64,000 bases of DNA. It comes from Epiperipatus broadwayi (lineage: Eukaryota; Onychophora; Udeonychophora; Euonychophora; Peripatidae). The notes under the pieces are model-generated. The model was not told the DNA's origin. It did no database searches and saw nothing but the letters and a program-made list of their open reading frames with translations. The position numbers and the translations under genes were made by a program. The stretch is taken from positions 6,967,334 through 7,031,333 of the forward strand of contig JAQFVV010012405.1 of NCBI GenBank assembly GCA_028023455.1, written 5' to 3'. Each line of letters starts with the position of its first letter. Within the stretch, counting starts at the first letter, position 1. Shown here one piece after another: positions 37,476 through 50,034 of the stretch.

Positions 37476-39425
37476 ATGGTTAAAACAATGAATATTGAAC
37501 TCACTAACAAATGATATCAGAACAAGACAAATGTAATAATATGGACATGTACAGAGGATATATTTATGAAAGAGCAGTAAAGAAAATATTACCTGGATTG
37601 AAAAAGGGGGTGGAACGAAATAATAGATAGCAAAATTAGAGATAATTTTTTTTAACAAGATTAATGGATGGACAGAGAAGTATGGTGATTGAGTTGTGGA
37701 AGATGTCATAGAGTACTATAGACTGATAAGAAAAAAAATAAAATATTGTGAAAAGTGTATACAAGTAAAACTTATAGAGATTTTTTTTATTTAAGTATTG
37801 CAAGAAGATTTCAAATGTCTTCAATATTTAAAAATCATCTCGTAATTTATTGCTTATATTATATTTCAACTCTTTGTACATTTTCTTACATCAGAATTGA
37901 ATAGTCTAGAATATATTCAGAAATTGCAACAATGGTTTCTTAAAAGCATTTTGTATATTACATATATTCAGCAATAAAAGTTGAATAAAAAATAAATGAT
38001 TGTTTTTACTCTCTAAACCAAAGATATAAATGAATTTTGATTTATTTTCCAATTTTTTTTATTATAAATAGTACTGCAAAATATTTATTTCAAAGTATAA
38101 CCTATCATATGACTTCAGAAATTTTTTTTTCAAGAAAAGTTGTTTCAAAATAATAAAATAAAAAATCTTATTAAATTTTTTTATCAAATTTAAAATAAAT
38201 ATTCTATTGTAGGTAAAGCTTTGAATTAAAAAACTTTTTAATTTTAATAAAAACAAAATTTTCTACTAATCTATCTGATATGAATAGTTTTTCATTTTAG
38301 TATTATCTACTTATAATCTTGAGTAACTGTGAGTATTTGATGCTGGTAGGTTCTGATGCCTAATATTTGCCATTATCTGGCAATCACTAATTTCTTAAAG
38401 TTACAGCAGATGGCACTAGAGTGGAAAAATTCTTGGCTAACAGGTTTCTCTGGGAATAATTGTTGAGAGATTCTTGACTCTGTTTAAGGAGAAGCTGCAG
38501 TACATCACATCACTTATATGGTATGACCAAATGAGTTAACTGATTTGTTAATATTATTAACTATATTTACAAAATATTAAATATTTTAATTATAGCAGAT
38601 TATGTGAAAATTATGCAATGTATTCTTAAAATAAAGAAACTACAATATTATTACGTTCATACTTAACAATTTGTGAATTTAAGATAATGAATGAGGAATT
38701 ATTGAAATCAATTATACTGGGGGGGGGGGTCCTGACAGAGATATTATGAATGCTTTCTCTGGCTAAGTATTTATCACAAAGCTTGTTGAGAAATTGGTAA
38801 TTTTCATTGTTTATATCTTAAAAGCTTAAGAGAATTGAGTCATGTGATCTATAATTCTTATTTTGACTATTTATAGTATATATTTCTTTCATTAGTAGTT
38901 TTTTTAAAATAAAATGTTAAAATTTGCACTAAGTATTGGAAATTTGATGTTAGTTTAATTTAAAATCTTTTATAATAAATATATTTTCTTAAATTATAAT
39001 TTCAGAGTCAAAAAACTTTTATTACTTTATTTTTATTTTTTGCAAATGAGCAATTATCTAAATTTTAATTCGAAGCTTTTTCTTATGTTTTTATATAGTA
39101 TAAATAATTATTTGAGGTACTTCTGAGTTTTCCTGTAAAACAAGAGGGTAGTCTGTATTTTTGGTAAATATATTATTTCGAGAACTTACAATCTACCAGA
39201 GATGTGTTATTGTTAAATTAAAACAAAATTAATAAATTGATTATTAAATTTAAAAAATGAATAAATTCTGATAATTTTTTTTAAGAAGCTTTATTTCAAT
39301 TTTTTTTTTTTTACTTATAACATGGGAAGCGATGAGATGCTCTTAACATTGTCATACTTTGGTTCAATTCAGCATATTTTTTTTTTTGGCAGCAGTTTTT
39401 TTTTTTTTTTTTGTAAATTGTCATG
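37476..39425. other. no recognised gene
   Basis: Long A/T runs. The stretch 38330-38530 is less AT-rich (cagcagatggcactagagtg). A poly-G run lies at 38720-38730. Open frames here are low-complexity. Confidence 0.5.
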
Positions 39426-39562
39426 ATGATATAAAATTTGGAATCTTCCTGATACAGAACATGATGCAGTGAAGAATTTCCAAAAGTATGGGATCCTGCT
39501 TTTCTGAAAAATGTGTGTTAAAGGTTATGATATATTTGCATGCCCTGACAGGAATAAAGTGT
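39426..39562 (+). pseudogene. possible Merlin / IS1595-like transposase N-terminal relic
   Basis: From 39439 one frame reads WNLPDTEHDAVKNFQKYGIL then, after one stop, KMCVKGYDIFACPDRNK. Merlin/ISXO2-type transposases start with a similar block: D-x-A-x-x-F-L/Q-x-x-G-L/I-L, followed by C-x-x-G-H-x-M and a tryptophan-rich end. The second Cys/His pattern is incomplete here, and the DDE core is absent. Confidence 0.4.
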
Positions 39563-41114
39563 AAATATTGTATTCAATTGTTTCATTTTTCTCTTAATAA
39601 GTTAACACCCCCCCCCAAAAAAAAAAACAGTAATAAAAATTAAGTGTAAATATTAAATATGATGTTTCCTAACAGGCATTTTTTTGTAAACATTTTTGGG
39701 GGGGCCCAAAACTGTAGATTTATCAAAAATATGAGCCATCTTAGTTTATAGAAAAACTCACACACAAATTTCTTTTATTTAATATGAACTGTAAAGATTA
39801 TGTCATGCTATACACATTCATATAAAATTATAAGTTATTAAACTGTCTATCTTATGATAGGTTAAACAACTCGGTAGTAAAACATTAGCATTTAATCATC
39901 ATCATCTTAATATTTAGAAGTGCATTATAGACTTTGATCATTTGTTTACATCAAACTTATAAAAATGTCCAAATATCTTTATAAGAAATAAGAACTTATA
40001 TTCATAATGCTAATAATAAGTAAAGCATGTCTGCATACATATATCTATAATTATAACTGTGAATTGTTTTAAAAATAGTTCAATAAATAAAATAAATGTA
40101 GAATTGTTAGACACTAGGAAACACGGGTGACTTCAAGCATCTGAAGCAGTAGGTTGAACCTTGAGCTGGGGAATCTTTAGTTCAAAAATCTGCCACTGAG
40201 CTATCCTGAGCATGGTAGTAATTCATTGAATTATAATGCATAAATTATTATTTTAATTAATGTGCATATACATGAAGCATAAAATGGATCATATATTTTA
40301 AAGGATTATTACTTTTTATTAATATTTTTTTATATATAAACATGTATATAATTAATGTATATGTTAACATTAGAATGGCAAACTTTCTAAATGTTTCTGG
40401 GAATGCTTCAGTTTTTTTATTAAATTACCCAGTGCATATAAAATAACTATATGCATATGGATCTTTGGATTCCATAGAAATTGGCAAACATGAAATGATA
40501 TTATTCAGAAATTATCTCTATCTTGAAAAGTTTAATGTTCATCTGTATTGAAAAAGCCTGTATTTATATCTGTGCTTGATTTGAGATTTGGTCTAAATAA
40601 TATTACTTGACTGATCTGTCCTTTCTATAAAGTCAGAGATAACATATTTAAATGCTCATTTACATATTTTGGGCAGTTTGATAAAGAAGCTGGGGCTTTG
40701 ATATTAACAGAATTATCATTCTAATATTCATATATATATATATACAACAATCACCATTCTATATCGATAATCTCTTCATTCATGATTTCAATAACCTATG
40801 ATTTGAAAAAATATTAAATAAATAAAAAGAAAGTTTTTCACTAATTTTAATTCAAAAACTTTATATGCGCACCAGCGTATATTAACATCGTTATTTATCG
40901 TCTTTTGTTCACCCGTTACTTGATGCTGTAAACTCAACATTCATTCAATCTCCTATTAGCTGTCTTGATATTTTTTATCATAATGTCTTTTCTTATATGT
41001 ATATATTTTTATTTTCTTGGATAATTAATTTTGTTCATATCTTAATATATATGTCTGAAATTAAATTGTATTACAGGTTTGCATATTTATATATGTTAAA
41101 CATGTATATTATAT
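39563..41114. other. no recognised gene
   Basis: Contains poly-C/poly-A at 39608-39630, poly-G near 39698 and TA runs near 40330 and 40735. The stretch 40100-40220 is less AT-rich and may be an old repeat I cannot name. Confidence 0.5.
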
Positions 41115-41416
41115 AAGTTGGGTTTTTCATCATCATATTTTCAGTGTTATGGATGGCTGAAGATTATGGAGGTCGGAGTAGATTGAAGCCTGTCCATTAA
41201 AATATGAAGATTTGCTATCTTAATATAAACTGAACACTGATTACATGTATGTGTGAGAGATGATAATCTGGACCAACTGATGAGTGCTGGTTTAGCATGA
41301 CATACATATATTGGTGATTATTTATCTTTTCTACATATGTGTGGACATGTGTGTCAGTGATATGAGATCGTGTGGAGGGTTGATGGGTACTTGAAAGTCT
41401 GAGTTCAAATCCCCTA
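41115..41416 (+). mobile_element. family C right-half copy
   Basis: Collinear with 30650-30932 and 34700-35000: attttcagtgttatggatgg, attgaagcctgtccattaaa, gatgagtgctggtttagca, tgtgtcagtgatatgag, and the terminus gagttcaaatcccctatat. The left arm is absent. Confidence 0.75.
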
Positions 41417-43819
41417 TATGTATATTGTATAGGATTCGTACTGGAATCAAATGCAATACGTGTGAAAAAACTACTATGCACCAGTCCTTTCATAGGTGCC
41501 TTTGAAAGATATGTACAATCTTCTAGTTTAAACGTATAGAAATATTACTATTTTGATCTGTTAGCTTTAAACTTTGTATGCATTGTTTCTACATAAAGGT
41601 ATGTAGGTATAAGCAAAGTAATATATATATTCAACTGCTTTCTATAAGCATTAACTCTTGCATTTTCGCAGGTGTTTATGATATGATCCTTCAAATAACT
41701 CCACCCCCTCATTTTTTAATATTAATCATCAATTAAACATCCAACTTTTTAATTACAGTTTTGGAAAAAAAATATCAGGATGCAGATCAGGAAAAAAATT
41801 TTAAATATGTAAATTTTTAAATTGTAATAGCCACTAATATACAGGATACCAACAAACTCAAAGTTATAAAAGGTAACTATTTCCTGTAATTTGTGGGATT
41901 ATAGACAAATTGTCATAACAACAGTAGCAACAATCCCATAATGCATCATACAAAGTCACAACATAAAATGAAAAATTGTGAAGGTATTGAGAGTTTTGCG
42001 CAAGAATGATATTAATCATTTTGACAGGCTGCATGCAAACTTTGTTATTTACTTGTAGGGTCTTTTTTTTTCTCTCCCCCAGTTGTGGTCTAATTGTTAT
42101 TGATTGTGGTGGAAAGTTTTATTGTTTTTATTTATTGTAAAAATGACATTTATCAGGGGGAAATGTATTATTAAAAATAGTTTTTTGACATAATTTTAAG
42201 GCAATTGATTCTGCCAGGACACGAGAGTCTCACTTTTGAAGCTTGCTTTTATAAAGCTTTGCATGTAACAAGTTATGATGCAAATTTAGTTTTGATTATG
42301 ATTTGATAATTAATGCTTAACTATTGATAATCCTTTAATGAATGAAAAAATAAATTTATATCATTCCTCAGTATCCTCAAATGTTATGATTCACTGCAGA
42401 ATGAAAGTTTAAAAAATATAATCTCGTTTCTGCAATGTTTCTCGTCTTCATTTCCTCATCTCGTTCAACCATCTCACTCATGGTCTATATTTAGGTGTTT
42501 TGCAATTTTTATGTACCTCTAAATGCTGAAGATATTTGTGTCTATGTTACATTGGTGACATTAACAATTTAAACTCTAAGTGACATAATAATTTTATAAA
42601 GAGTTGCCATTAAAAAATCACTTGAAATTTGGAAGCAACAACTCTCAAAACCATTTGACTAGTGGTTGGTTATGGGTAAGGTGATAGTATTTATTTATTA
42701 ATGACAGCCAGATATAATAGAAATCAAAGCTCCGCAATCATCACATGGTAAATCCACCCCCTTCTATGTCCTACTATTACTTGTAATGCTAGCTATTATC
42801 TCACTAATTGTTAATTAATGCATATCCAATTAATCGTTAAAATTCACACCCATTAAATTTATGACTTATACTATTGTGTAAATAAATAACCGTAGAATAA
42901 AAAGGAAAGATATCTAAATATGTTAAATTTTAATAAAAACAAATAATTTAATCAAGTAAACAAAATTGGTCGAGAAGCAATTAATGTGAATGAAGTTTGA
43001 ATCTTAAATAAATAAGCATTTCCTTCTTTATGATGCAATGCTTAACTAGTCACCCATAACCACTTCTTTATTAATAAATTTTTCATCTTTAATTTATCCA
43101 TTAACTAACATTAATTTTATATTCATAAACCATTTGCTCATATCTGCAAATATATATATATATATTCTTATCAACGCATATATAAAATTAATAATACACA
43201 CACATAATAATTATATCAGTAATTAAATAAAGAAAACAATGCTTTATATATAACTAACGGCCGAGTAAAGAAATATATATTTACTGACTAAGTAATAGAA
43301 AAACTACTCAGAGTTATATTTTAAATATTAAGACGTCTTCAATAGGTTATAATGTCGTCCATGGTTTATTAATAATTGTGTGTCAAAATCTGGTTATAAT
43401 GTTCTTGGATTGATTCTAACTCTGTCATTTTTGGTATCAAAATTTTTAAGAACTCCTGATTAATAAAACCAATCTATTATTTATTTTATTTAATATGTTA
43501 TAATACATGATAATAAGAAAATAAATAAAAAGTAGCCAAGGTATTGTAATAATGTGGATGAGACTAAACTTCAGATAGTCACAAAAATATCAGCATAGGT
43601 TTGGTCTGTCATTTTAATAACCTAAATTTACACATTAATTTTACATTAAACAATAAATATACTTAGCTACTGTGGATCAATACATAATTTAAAATTATGT
43701 ATCAATAGATTGTCTACTCTTATATTAGGTATTTTGGTAGTTGTTTTATAGACACATCCACGCCACATGGTGGCATTGTTTTTCTTGAAAAAATATAACT
43801 TATGAACATTCCCAGGCCT
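41417..43819. other. no recognised gene; possible short inverted-repeat element 42655-43072
   Basis: actagtggttggttatgggt at about 42659 and its inverted partner acccataacc near 43061 could bound a ~415-bp palindrome-ended element, but only 12-16 bp match. The rest is AT-rich sequence; a small palindrome lies at 43680-43711 (tacataatttaaaattatgta-like). Confidence 0.35.
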
Positions 43820-44290
43820 TTTTTTTTTTGTTTAATTCTTTGTTTTTTTTTACTTTTTTTTTTTTATTTACAAATAAATTAAACACAAATTTTATTTTAT
43901 TTTTTTGTAAACGTTGATTTTTATTAACATCAACAAAAAATCAACATTTTTCGGGTTTTTTTTTTTGGGGGGGGGGGATTCTTTTCTGTTGTATTTTTGT
44001 TTTCCTATTTTTGTTTAAAAAATAAATCCTAAAGTTAGTAAACTTTTTTTTTTTGGTTTTGCTTTTTTTGGGGGGTTTCTTTTTTTTTTCAATGTAAAAC
44101 TTAGTACGCTTACTACGGTTGTGCTTTTGGTTTCCTATTTTTGTTTAAAAAATAAATACTAAAGTTAATAAGCTTTTTTTTTTTTGTTTTCACTTTTTTT
44201 TTTTTAATAACAAACAAATTTAAAACTTATTACAATTTTTTTTTTGTTTCACTTTGTTTTTTTTTTTAAAAAAAAAACAACATCAAAAAA
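43820..44290 (+). repeat. T-rich tract with a 131-bp tandem duplication
   Basis: ttcctatttttgtttaaaaa then aataaat.ctaaagtta.taa occurs near 44003 and 44134. The surroundings consist of repeated T(8-13) blocks with short spacers and a G(12) run at 43966. The whole stretch looks like an old poly-T-expanded array. Confidence 0.7.
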
Positions 44291-46074
44291 ATTAAAACTA
44301 ATTAGGTTTTTTTTTTGGTTCCGCTTGAAACGGTATTATTTAGCCATCATCCCATTTCACCTACTATGTTCCATTATAGTTAATATCTTTTCCAATAGTT
44401 TGAAGCCTCACAGTCCATGTATATAATCAGAATAATTTATTTTGATATGTAATAGCGTATATTTACATGGATATGCGGATATGTGCGCACATTTAATATA
44501 TATTAATGTCTGTATGCATGTAATGTATACTCAATTATAAATTTAAAATTAATAAAATGATCTAATTAAATGAAGTTGTGTGAACATTATTATATGTGTG
44601 TAACCACTTACACATATATGCGAGAGAAGCCGTAATGCAATACATTTAAAGAAGCATTACAACTCTTTTAAATTAATAATATAAATTTGAAATATTCTCA
44701 ATTAAAAACTCTTTATTTAAATGAATTGGTATACAAATTTTAATTCCTGGGATAGTCTCACACACATATATAATAAAATGTTTACAAACTCTTTTTTAAA
44801 AAAGTTATCTGTTTTTATAAAAAAAAAAAAAAAGTTGTCAATTCTTGAGAAATCATCTGTAAGCAATCAGCAACAACCGAAATCAACCTATCCTTAGTGT
44901 CTTATAGACATTGGCCCCGGCTTACGTATTCCCTATTTAGTATATTCATTGCAACCTTTGAACAATAATTAGAAAACAATAAATTTTTTAAGTTAGCAAT
45001 TAATGAAACTTAGGATTAAAATTTTAAATGTATTTTAATAATAAAAACTTGCCTATTTCTTAAATTAAATTCTAAAACTCTAAACGCTTGTTAAATAATA
45101 ACTTATTCAGTTATTATTCTATTACTTGCTAATATTTGTTTTATATATGTTTACTTTATAACCCACCTGTATGTGTTGTTCAATGCACTTATGTTTATTT
45201 AATATATATTTAAGAATTAAAATATATTAAATTATAAACAATGTGTTGAGTATCATTCATAGTCCATTTCAAATCTTAATTAAATTTCTTAATACTAGCA
45301 TTAATTATTAATGTATGCATCAACAAATTTCATATTTACTACAGTTTCTTTCTTTGGTATAAATAAATTTAAAAAAACAAGCTGTTCATGACTACAGTAA
45401 TATATCAGACATATAGCTTGAACAAAGTGGTCATCAATTGCGAGAATTGAACGTCTAGGTTTTCCGTGTTCTTTATCTCATTGAGGTTATCGAGAGTCTG
45501 TTATTTGACATGTTACCTCCTTCAAAGTATTGTTCAGACATACCCTTTGACAAGATTTTGCATCTTAAAACTTGACTACAGAATTGTGTAAACCCTTCGA
45601 TAATTATTGCTTGGTCAAATTGTGTGATTTCAATAAAAAAAAATTAAACTTTATTTATAATTAACCATTTATACATAATTGTAAGACACCCACCCTCACA
45701 CGTCACCGTAAAAAAGTGTGAAGTGTGCAAATTCACTGAAATAATTCACTGCGATGTGATAACACAGCCTGCAATGTGTAGTACAATGGAACTGTTGTAT
45801 ACATGTAACACATGGTTGAAAAAATACGTTCGGCCACGTAAACGGTGTTTTTATGTGTTTTAGTACATAAATCATGCCATCACATGGCTATAAATCAACT
45901 ATCGGTATTTTATAATTCTTAATCAAGTTCATGACTTTTCACAATATTTATTTAGTTATATAGCATTTTTGAAATGTATACTTGAATAAGCAATGTAAAA
46001 AAATTATGATACAAACTGCATCTAGGCTATGTAAAGCTCACTTTTTTTTTAATTGATTGCTTTAATAAGCTTTT
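44291..46074. other. no recognised gene
   Basis: AT-rich sequence. A slightly GC-richer part lies at 45680-45850 (cacccaccctcacacgtcac). No element ends or coding frames were recognised. Confidence 0.5.
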
Positions 46075-46849
46075 TTAACCCTTTTTCCGCCTCTTATGAG
46101 GCCTCTCGTCAACAGTTGATGTCACTCTAATTCCGTTATTTTTAATACTAGGATATTTGTTTGACAGTTATTGATTAGGTTTTTAAAAGTTCTGTAAGAT
46201 GGTGCCCTCTTCTGAATTATTTTACAAGTAAAAAATCAATAAAACCACATTTAAAGCTAAACAAAGAAAGAAGCTTGTCGGTGATTGGCTGACAGCTGGC
46301 TCTCAGATGAAAAAAACATTCTGATTGGCTGGAAAAAACAAAGAAACTGCCTGATCAAAGAAAATAAAGAAAAACGCTGAGATTTTCATTTCGAATGTGA
46401 TTTAAGGTTTAAAAAAAGTATATTCTGGGAAATTAAAATCATTTTCACAGTGTATACTAAAAAAACAAAATTATTTTCGAAAAATATTGAAGATTTTAGT
46501 AAAAATATTTAAGATTTAGCAAAAATAAATCTTTACTTTTCCATAACGTAAAATTGAAAAAAAGCATTTACGTCAGCATTTTTTTGTTTATACGTTCACT
46601 TTTAAATTTGCCGAAATTGAATATTTTATAATAAATAAATAGCAATTTATTTTTGAAAGAACTTTCGTTCACTTTCATAACCTGAAAAATTAGTAATATA
46701 CTTTTTATAAACATATCTGAGTTGAATTTAATATTATAGGCGAATATGTTTTAACAATAGGCTTTGTCTTCAGTTTGTGAGTTGGCCAATTAAAAGATTT
46801 GATTTTTACCTCATACAACCAATAATATAATTAGCAGTTTAAAGGTTAA
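46075..46849 (+). mobile_element. piggyBac-like non-autonomous element, copy 2 (767 bp, TTAA-flanked)
   Basis: TTAA at 46075-46078 and 46846-46849 bound 767 bp that begin ccctttttccgcctc and end gcagtttaaagg. It contains the conserved core aagttctgtaagatggtgcc then attattttacaagtaaaaa, and tgattggctg twice, as in the other copies. Confidence 0.85.
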
Positions 46850-48030
46850 GATTGAATCTAAACTAAGCAAAAGATTTTAATATTATATATTAAATACGAG
46901 TAATGTAACCAGCCAAAAGACCATCGTCATTTTGACTTCACTTATATGCTAGCTAAAACTTTTTAAGATTTAATATAAATTAAACAAAATATTTTAATAT
47001 TATATATTAAATGTGAGAAATATAACCACCCTGAGAGGTAAGCATTATTTATTTTTTGCATAAACATAATTGTACGATAACCAAAACTAAATGTAAATAC
47101 ATTACTATCGCACCTATTTTTCCCCCCTTACTAAATATCACATTTGAAATATGAATTTATGTATTGTAATTATATTTTTTTAATGATTTAAATACTATAC
47201 TTCCATAGTTAAAAGCATGTTTTCCCCTGAGAGTTTTTATAATGGCGGAGTCCATTGTTACTGTAGAATCATTTTTGTAATATTTGGTTGCTTTAACAAT
47301 TTTTTTTAAAGATTGAATATAAATTAAACAAAACATTTAAATATTATATAAATAAATTTCCAAATTTTAATAAAGCTAAATTAAAATTTACATTTTTAAA
47401 TATACTTATTATATTTGATATTTATTGGAGCGCCCTCTGAATAAAAAAAAATATTTTTTTTTCGATAATCAGTTACAACTACCATAATTGTAATTTTTTA
47501 AAGCTTTATTAATAATTACAGTTTATTGTAAAAAAAATTTATTAAATATATTTGTAATATTTTTTATTTAATTGGTTGCTTTTGCAATTTTGTTTTAAGA
47601 TTCAATGTAAATGTGTTTTTTTATTTAAAACATTGTTAATTTATAAAAGTTTGTTAATTGTTACATTTTCATTTACCATTGTCAAACTTCCTTTACTCAC
47701 AACTTTGATGCCATCCATTTCAGATAAATACAATAATGATTATTAATGTTAACTATATTGTTCATCTAAATTATATTGGGCAATTGACTGACCATGAAAG
47801 CATGGTGCACCTTAATGTCAAATTGCAAATCAGTGTTTATGTATGTTTCGGCAATTGGCTGGATGCAATACAAAAATGCCAGTTGTTTTTGTATTTTTTT
47901 CTTTATAAATATAATATTTGTAATTTTTTTTTTAAATGTTTGCTTTAACAATTTTTTTTTATTTTAAAATTTAATGGATATATATATATATATTATTAAA
48001 CAATACTAATTTTTAAAAATTGATTAACAT
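46850..48030 (+). repeat. degenerate tandem array of AT-rich units
   Basis: Blocks such as aagattgaatataaattaaa then ttttaatattatatattaaa recur near 46850, 46965 and 47316. tttggttgctttaacaattt-like blocks recur near 47284, 47572 and 47936. The stretch 47740-47865, with ccatgaaagcatggtgc, is an interspersed repeat also found at 51671-51775. Confidence 0.6.
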
Positions 48031-48229
48031 TGCTATGTATATTGTTCATCTAAACTAGCCATACTCAACCTGCAGCCCACCCAGGTTTTTATTGCAGCCC
48101 AGCAATAGACTAATGGTTAATATATGTGACAACACTCTTCTTAATTAATGAATAACCATGTGTGACTGATTTTTTTATTGACACACTACTAATGTTATCT
48201 GTTTTTTTAATTTCACAAATTGGAAGAAC

Positions 48230-48600
48230 CTGCCAAGTCTACACCATAAGTGCCCAACTATTTTCATATATGACTTGTACTCACTCTCAACTCACTATCT
48301 TTAGCATTATTTTGTGGATTTTAGCATCTTCAGTATTTTTTTCACAAGTAAAAAATCAATAAAATTTAATGGTATAACAATCACACAAGTCCATCTTTTC
48401 AAGCATCTGATTGGTTGTTTATTTTCTCTGCAAGGGAACACCAATCCATAACTTTGACAGTTGTATTTCTACATTTTGAATTCAAAAACAAAAATATAAT
48501 TTGCTAAAAAATTTTTTTACCCATTTGTTTGTTTTTCAGATTTTAATCAAAAATGTTTATTATTACACTAAAACATAATTGATAAGGAATTTCAATGAAT
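48230..48600 (+). repeat. possible degraded partial copy of the piggyBac-like family
   Basis: cacaagtaaaaaatcaataa at 48344-48365, with gcatctgattggttg downstream, matches the conserved core order of the three full copies. TTAA-bounded ends are not visible, so the limits are uncertain. Confidence 0.4.
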
Positions 48601-48790
48601 TATGTCTGGAATTTATAATTGGATGGTAAGCATTCATTTTAATTTGACAGCATTAGATTATTATCATCAATTATAAATCACAAGCAGTGGTGATACGAGC
48701 ATCATATGAAATTTCTTATATACGTGGCAAAAATATGAAACCATTCATGAATGCTGAAGTTGTGAAAGAATGTTTCCTAAATGCTTCGAA

Positions 48791-49967
48791 TACAACTGGG
48801 TCTCATTTTATGCGATAGATAGGTTCCTCAGAAAACACACGCAAACAAAATCGTGCAAAAATAGACGTAACTTACATTGAAAAAGGGGGGTGCGGTCTGT
48901 GATTTTTCAAAATTCGCGTAAAAGCAAAGCGCCAATGTAAAATTACTTTAAAATTCGCGCAAAAAAAAATAAGGAAATAAAATATGACTAATAAAAAATT
49001 TCAAATTTGAAAAAAATTGATACAAGACAAACTTTTTTTAACTATAATATTTAATTTTATTCAAAATAATATATTTTTATACATAATTTACAGTACAGTA
49101 ATTTACATTTTTATACACATTTTAATTATTATCGCTATTTGCCGAAAAACACGTTCGCTTGCAAACTGGTAAAAAATCAATTCTGACAAGAGGAAATACA
49201 ACTAGCGCCAAGTTCACTCTCATGTTGTGTTAATGGTTTTCTGTTGACAACGTAATTAGTAATTAATCTTTGAGACGATGATTTTATTAATTGTTTATGA
49301 ACTTAGACTTATGATAATAAAAAGACATTTATTCACCACTGCTGGGAAAAATTTAATTAAAACTAACAACTAAAAATTAAATTCTTATTTTTGTCTTTAA
49401 TTTTTTAATTTTCAATTCCATTTAAAAATCAAATTTCGTTTTGTATCACATTAATTTCAAGTCGCCGTAAGTAATTTTTAAATTGTTAATTACAATTAAA
49501 AATCAGATTTTAATTTTTAATTGTCAAATTTAATTGTGCCCACTGCTATTACTCACCTTTTAAAAATAAACTTGTGGACACTAAATGATTAATAATTGAT
49601 TATGTTCTTTTTTAAAAAGCAAAAACAGAATGTGATTTTAAAATGCAAAATTAACATGCACAATGTTTGAACAAATTTACATTATAATCTTGTAAAATTT
49701 AATGTGTGTATACATAAAATGTTGAAATCATGATTTTAATTTCATTATTGCATAAAAATCTTACTATTATAAAGCACTGAAAATATTGAAATTACTAAGA
49801 TGAAAGTCGAATTTCAATAATGTGCTATTACTTTCAATATAATGTAAGTGCACGAAATATATTATTTAAAGTAATAGCGCATTATCGGAGTTTGACTTCC
49901 GGAGAAACATGAATCAGTAACTTCAAAATCGTGTTAAATAAGTCCGCATAAAAAGAGACCCAGGTGT
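48791..49967. mobile_element. pogo/Tigger-like non-autonomous element (1173 bp, TA-flanked)
   Basis: The left end after TA reads caactgggtctcattttatg. The right end, reverse-complemented, reads cacctgggtctctttttatg, also next to TA. About 22 of 24 terminal bases pair. TA duplication with a CA.CTGGGTCTC-TTTTATGCG terminus resembles Tigger/pogo ends. No transposase frame is present. It lies inside the hAT element just upstream of the transposase relic, so it is younger than that element. Confidence 0.7.
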
Positions 49968-50034
49968 ATATTAATTAATAAATTTAATAATAAAAGTCAA
50001 ATATTATTACAAATTATTACAAATTATAAAATTA

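Noticed and set aside
42655-43072. third copy of family D or a MITE
   Set aside because: Only short matches (aaataaataacc, acacccattaaattt-like) and a 12-16 bp inverted match were seen; too weak in AT-rich sequence.
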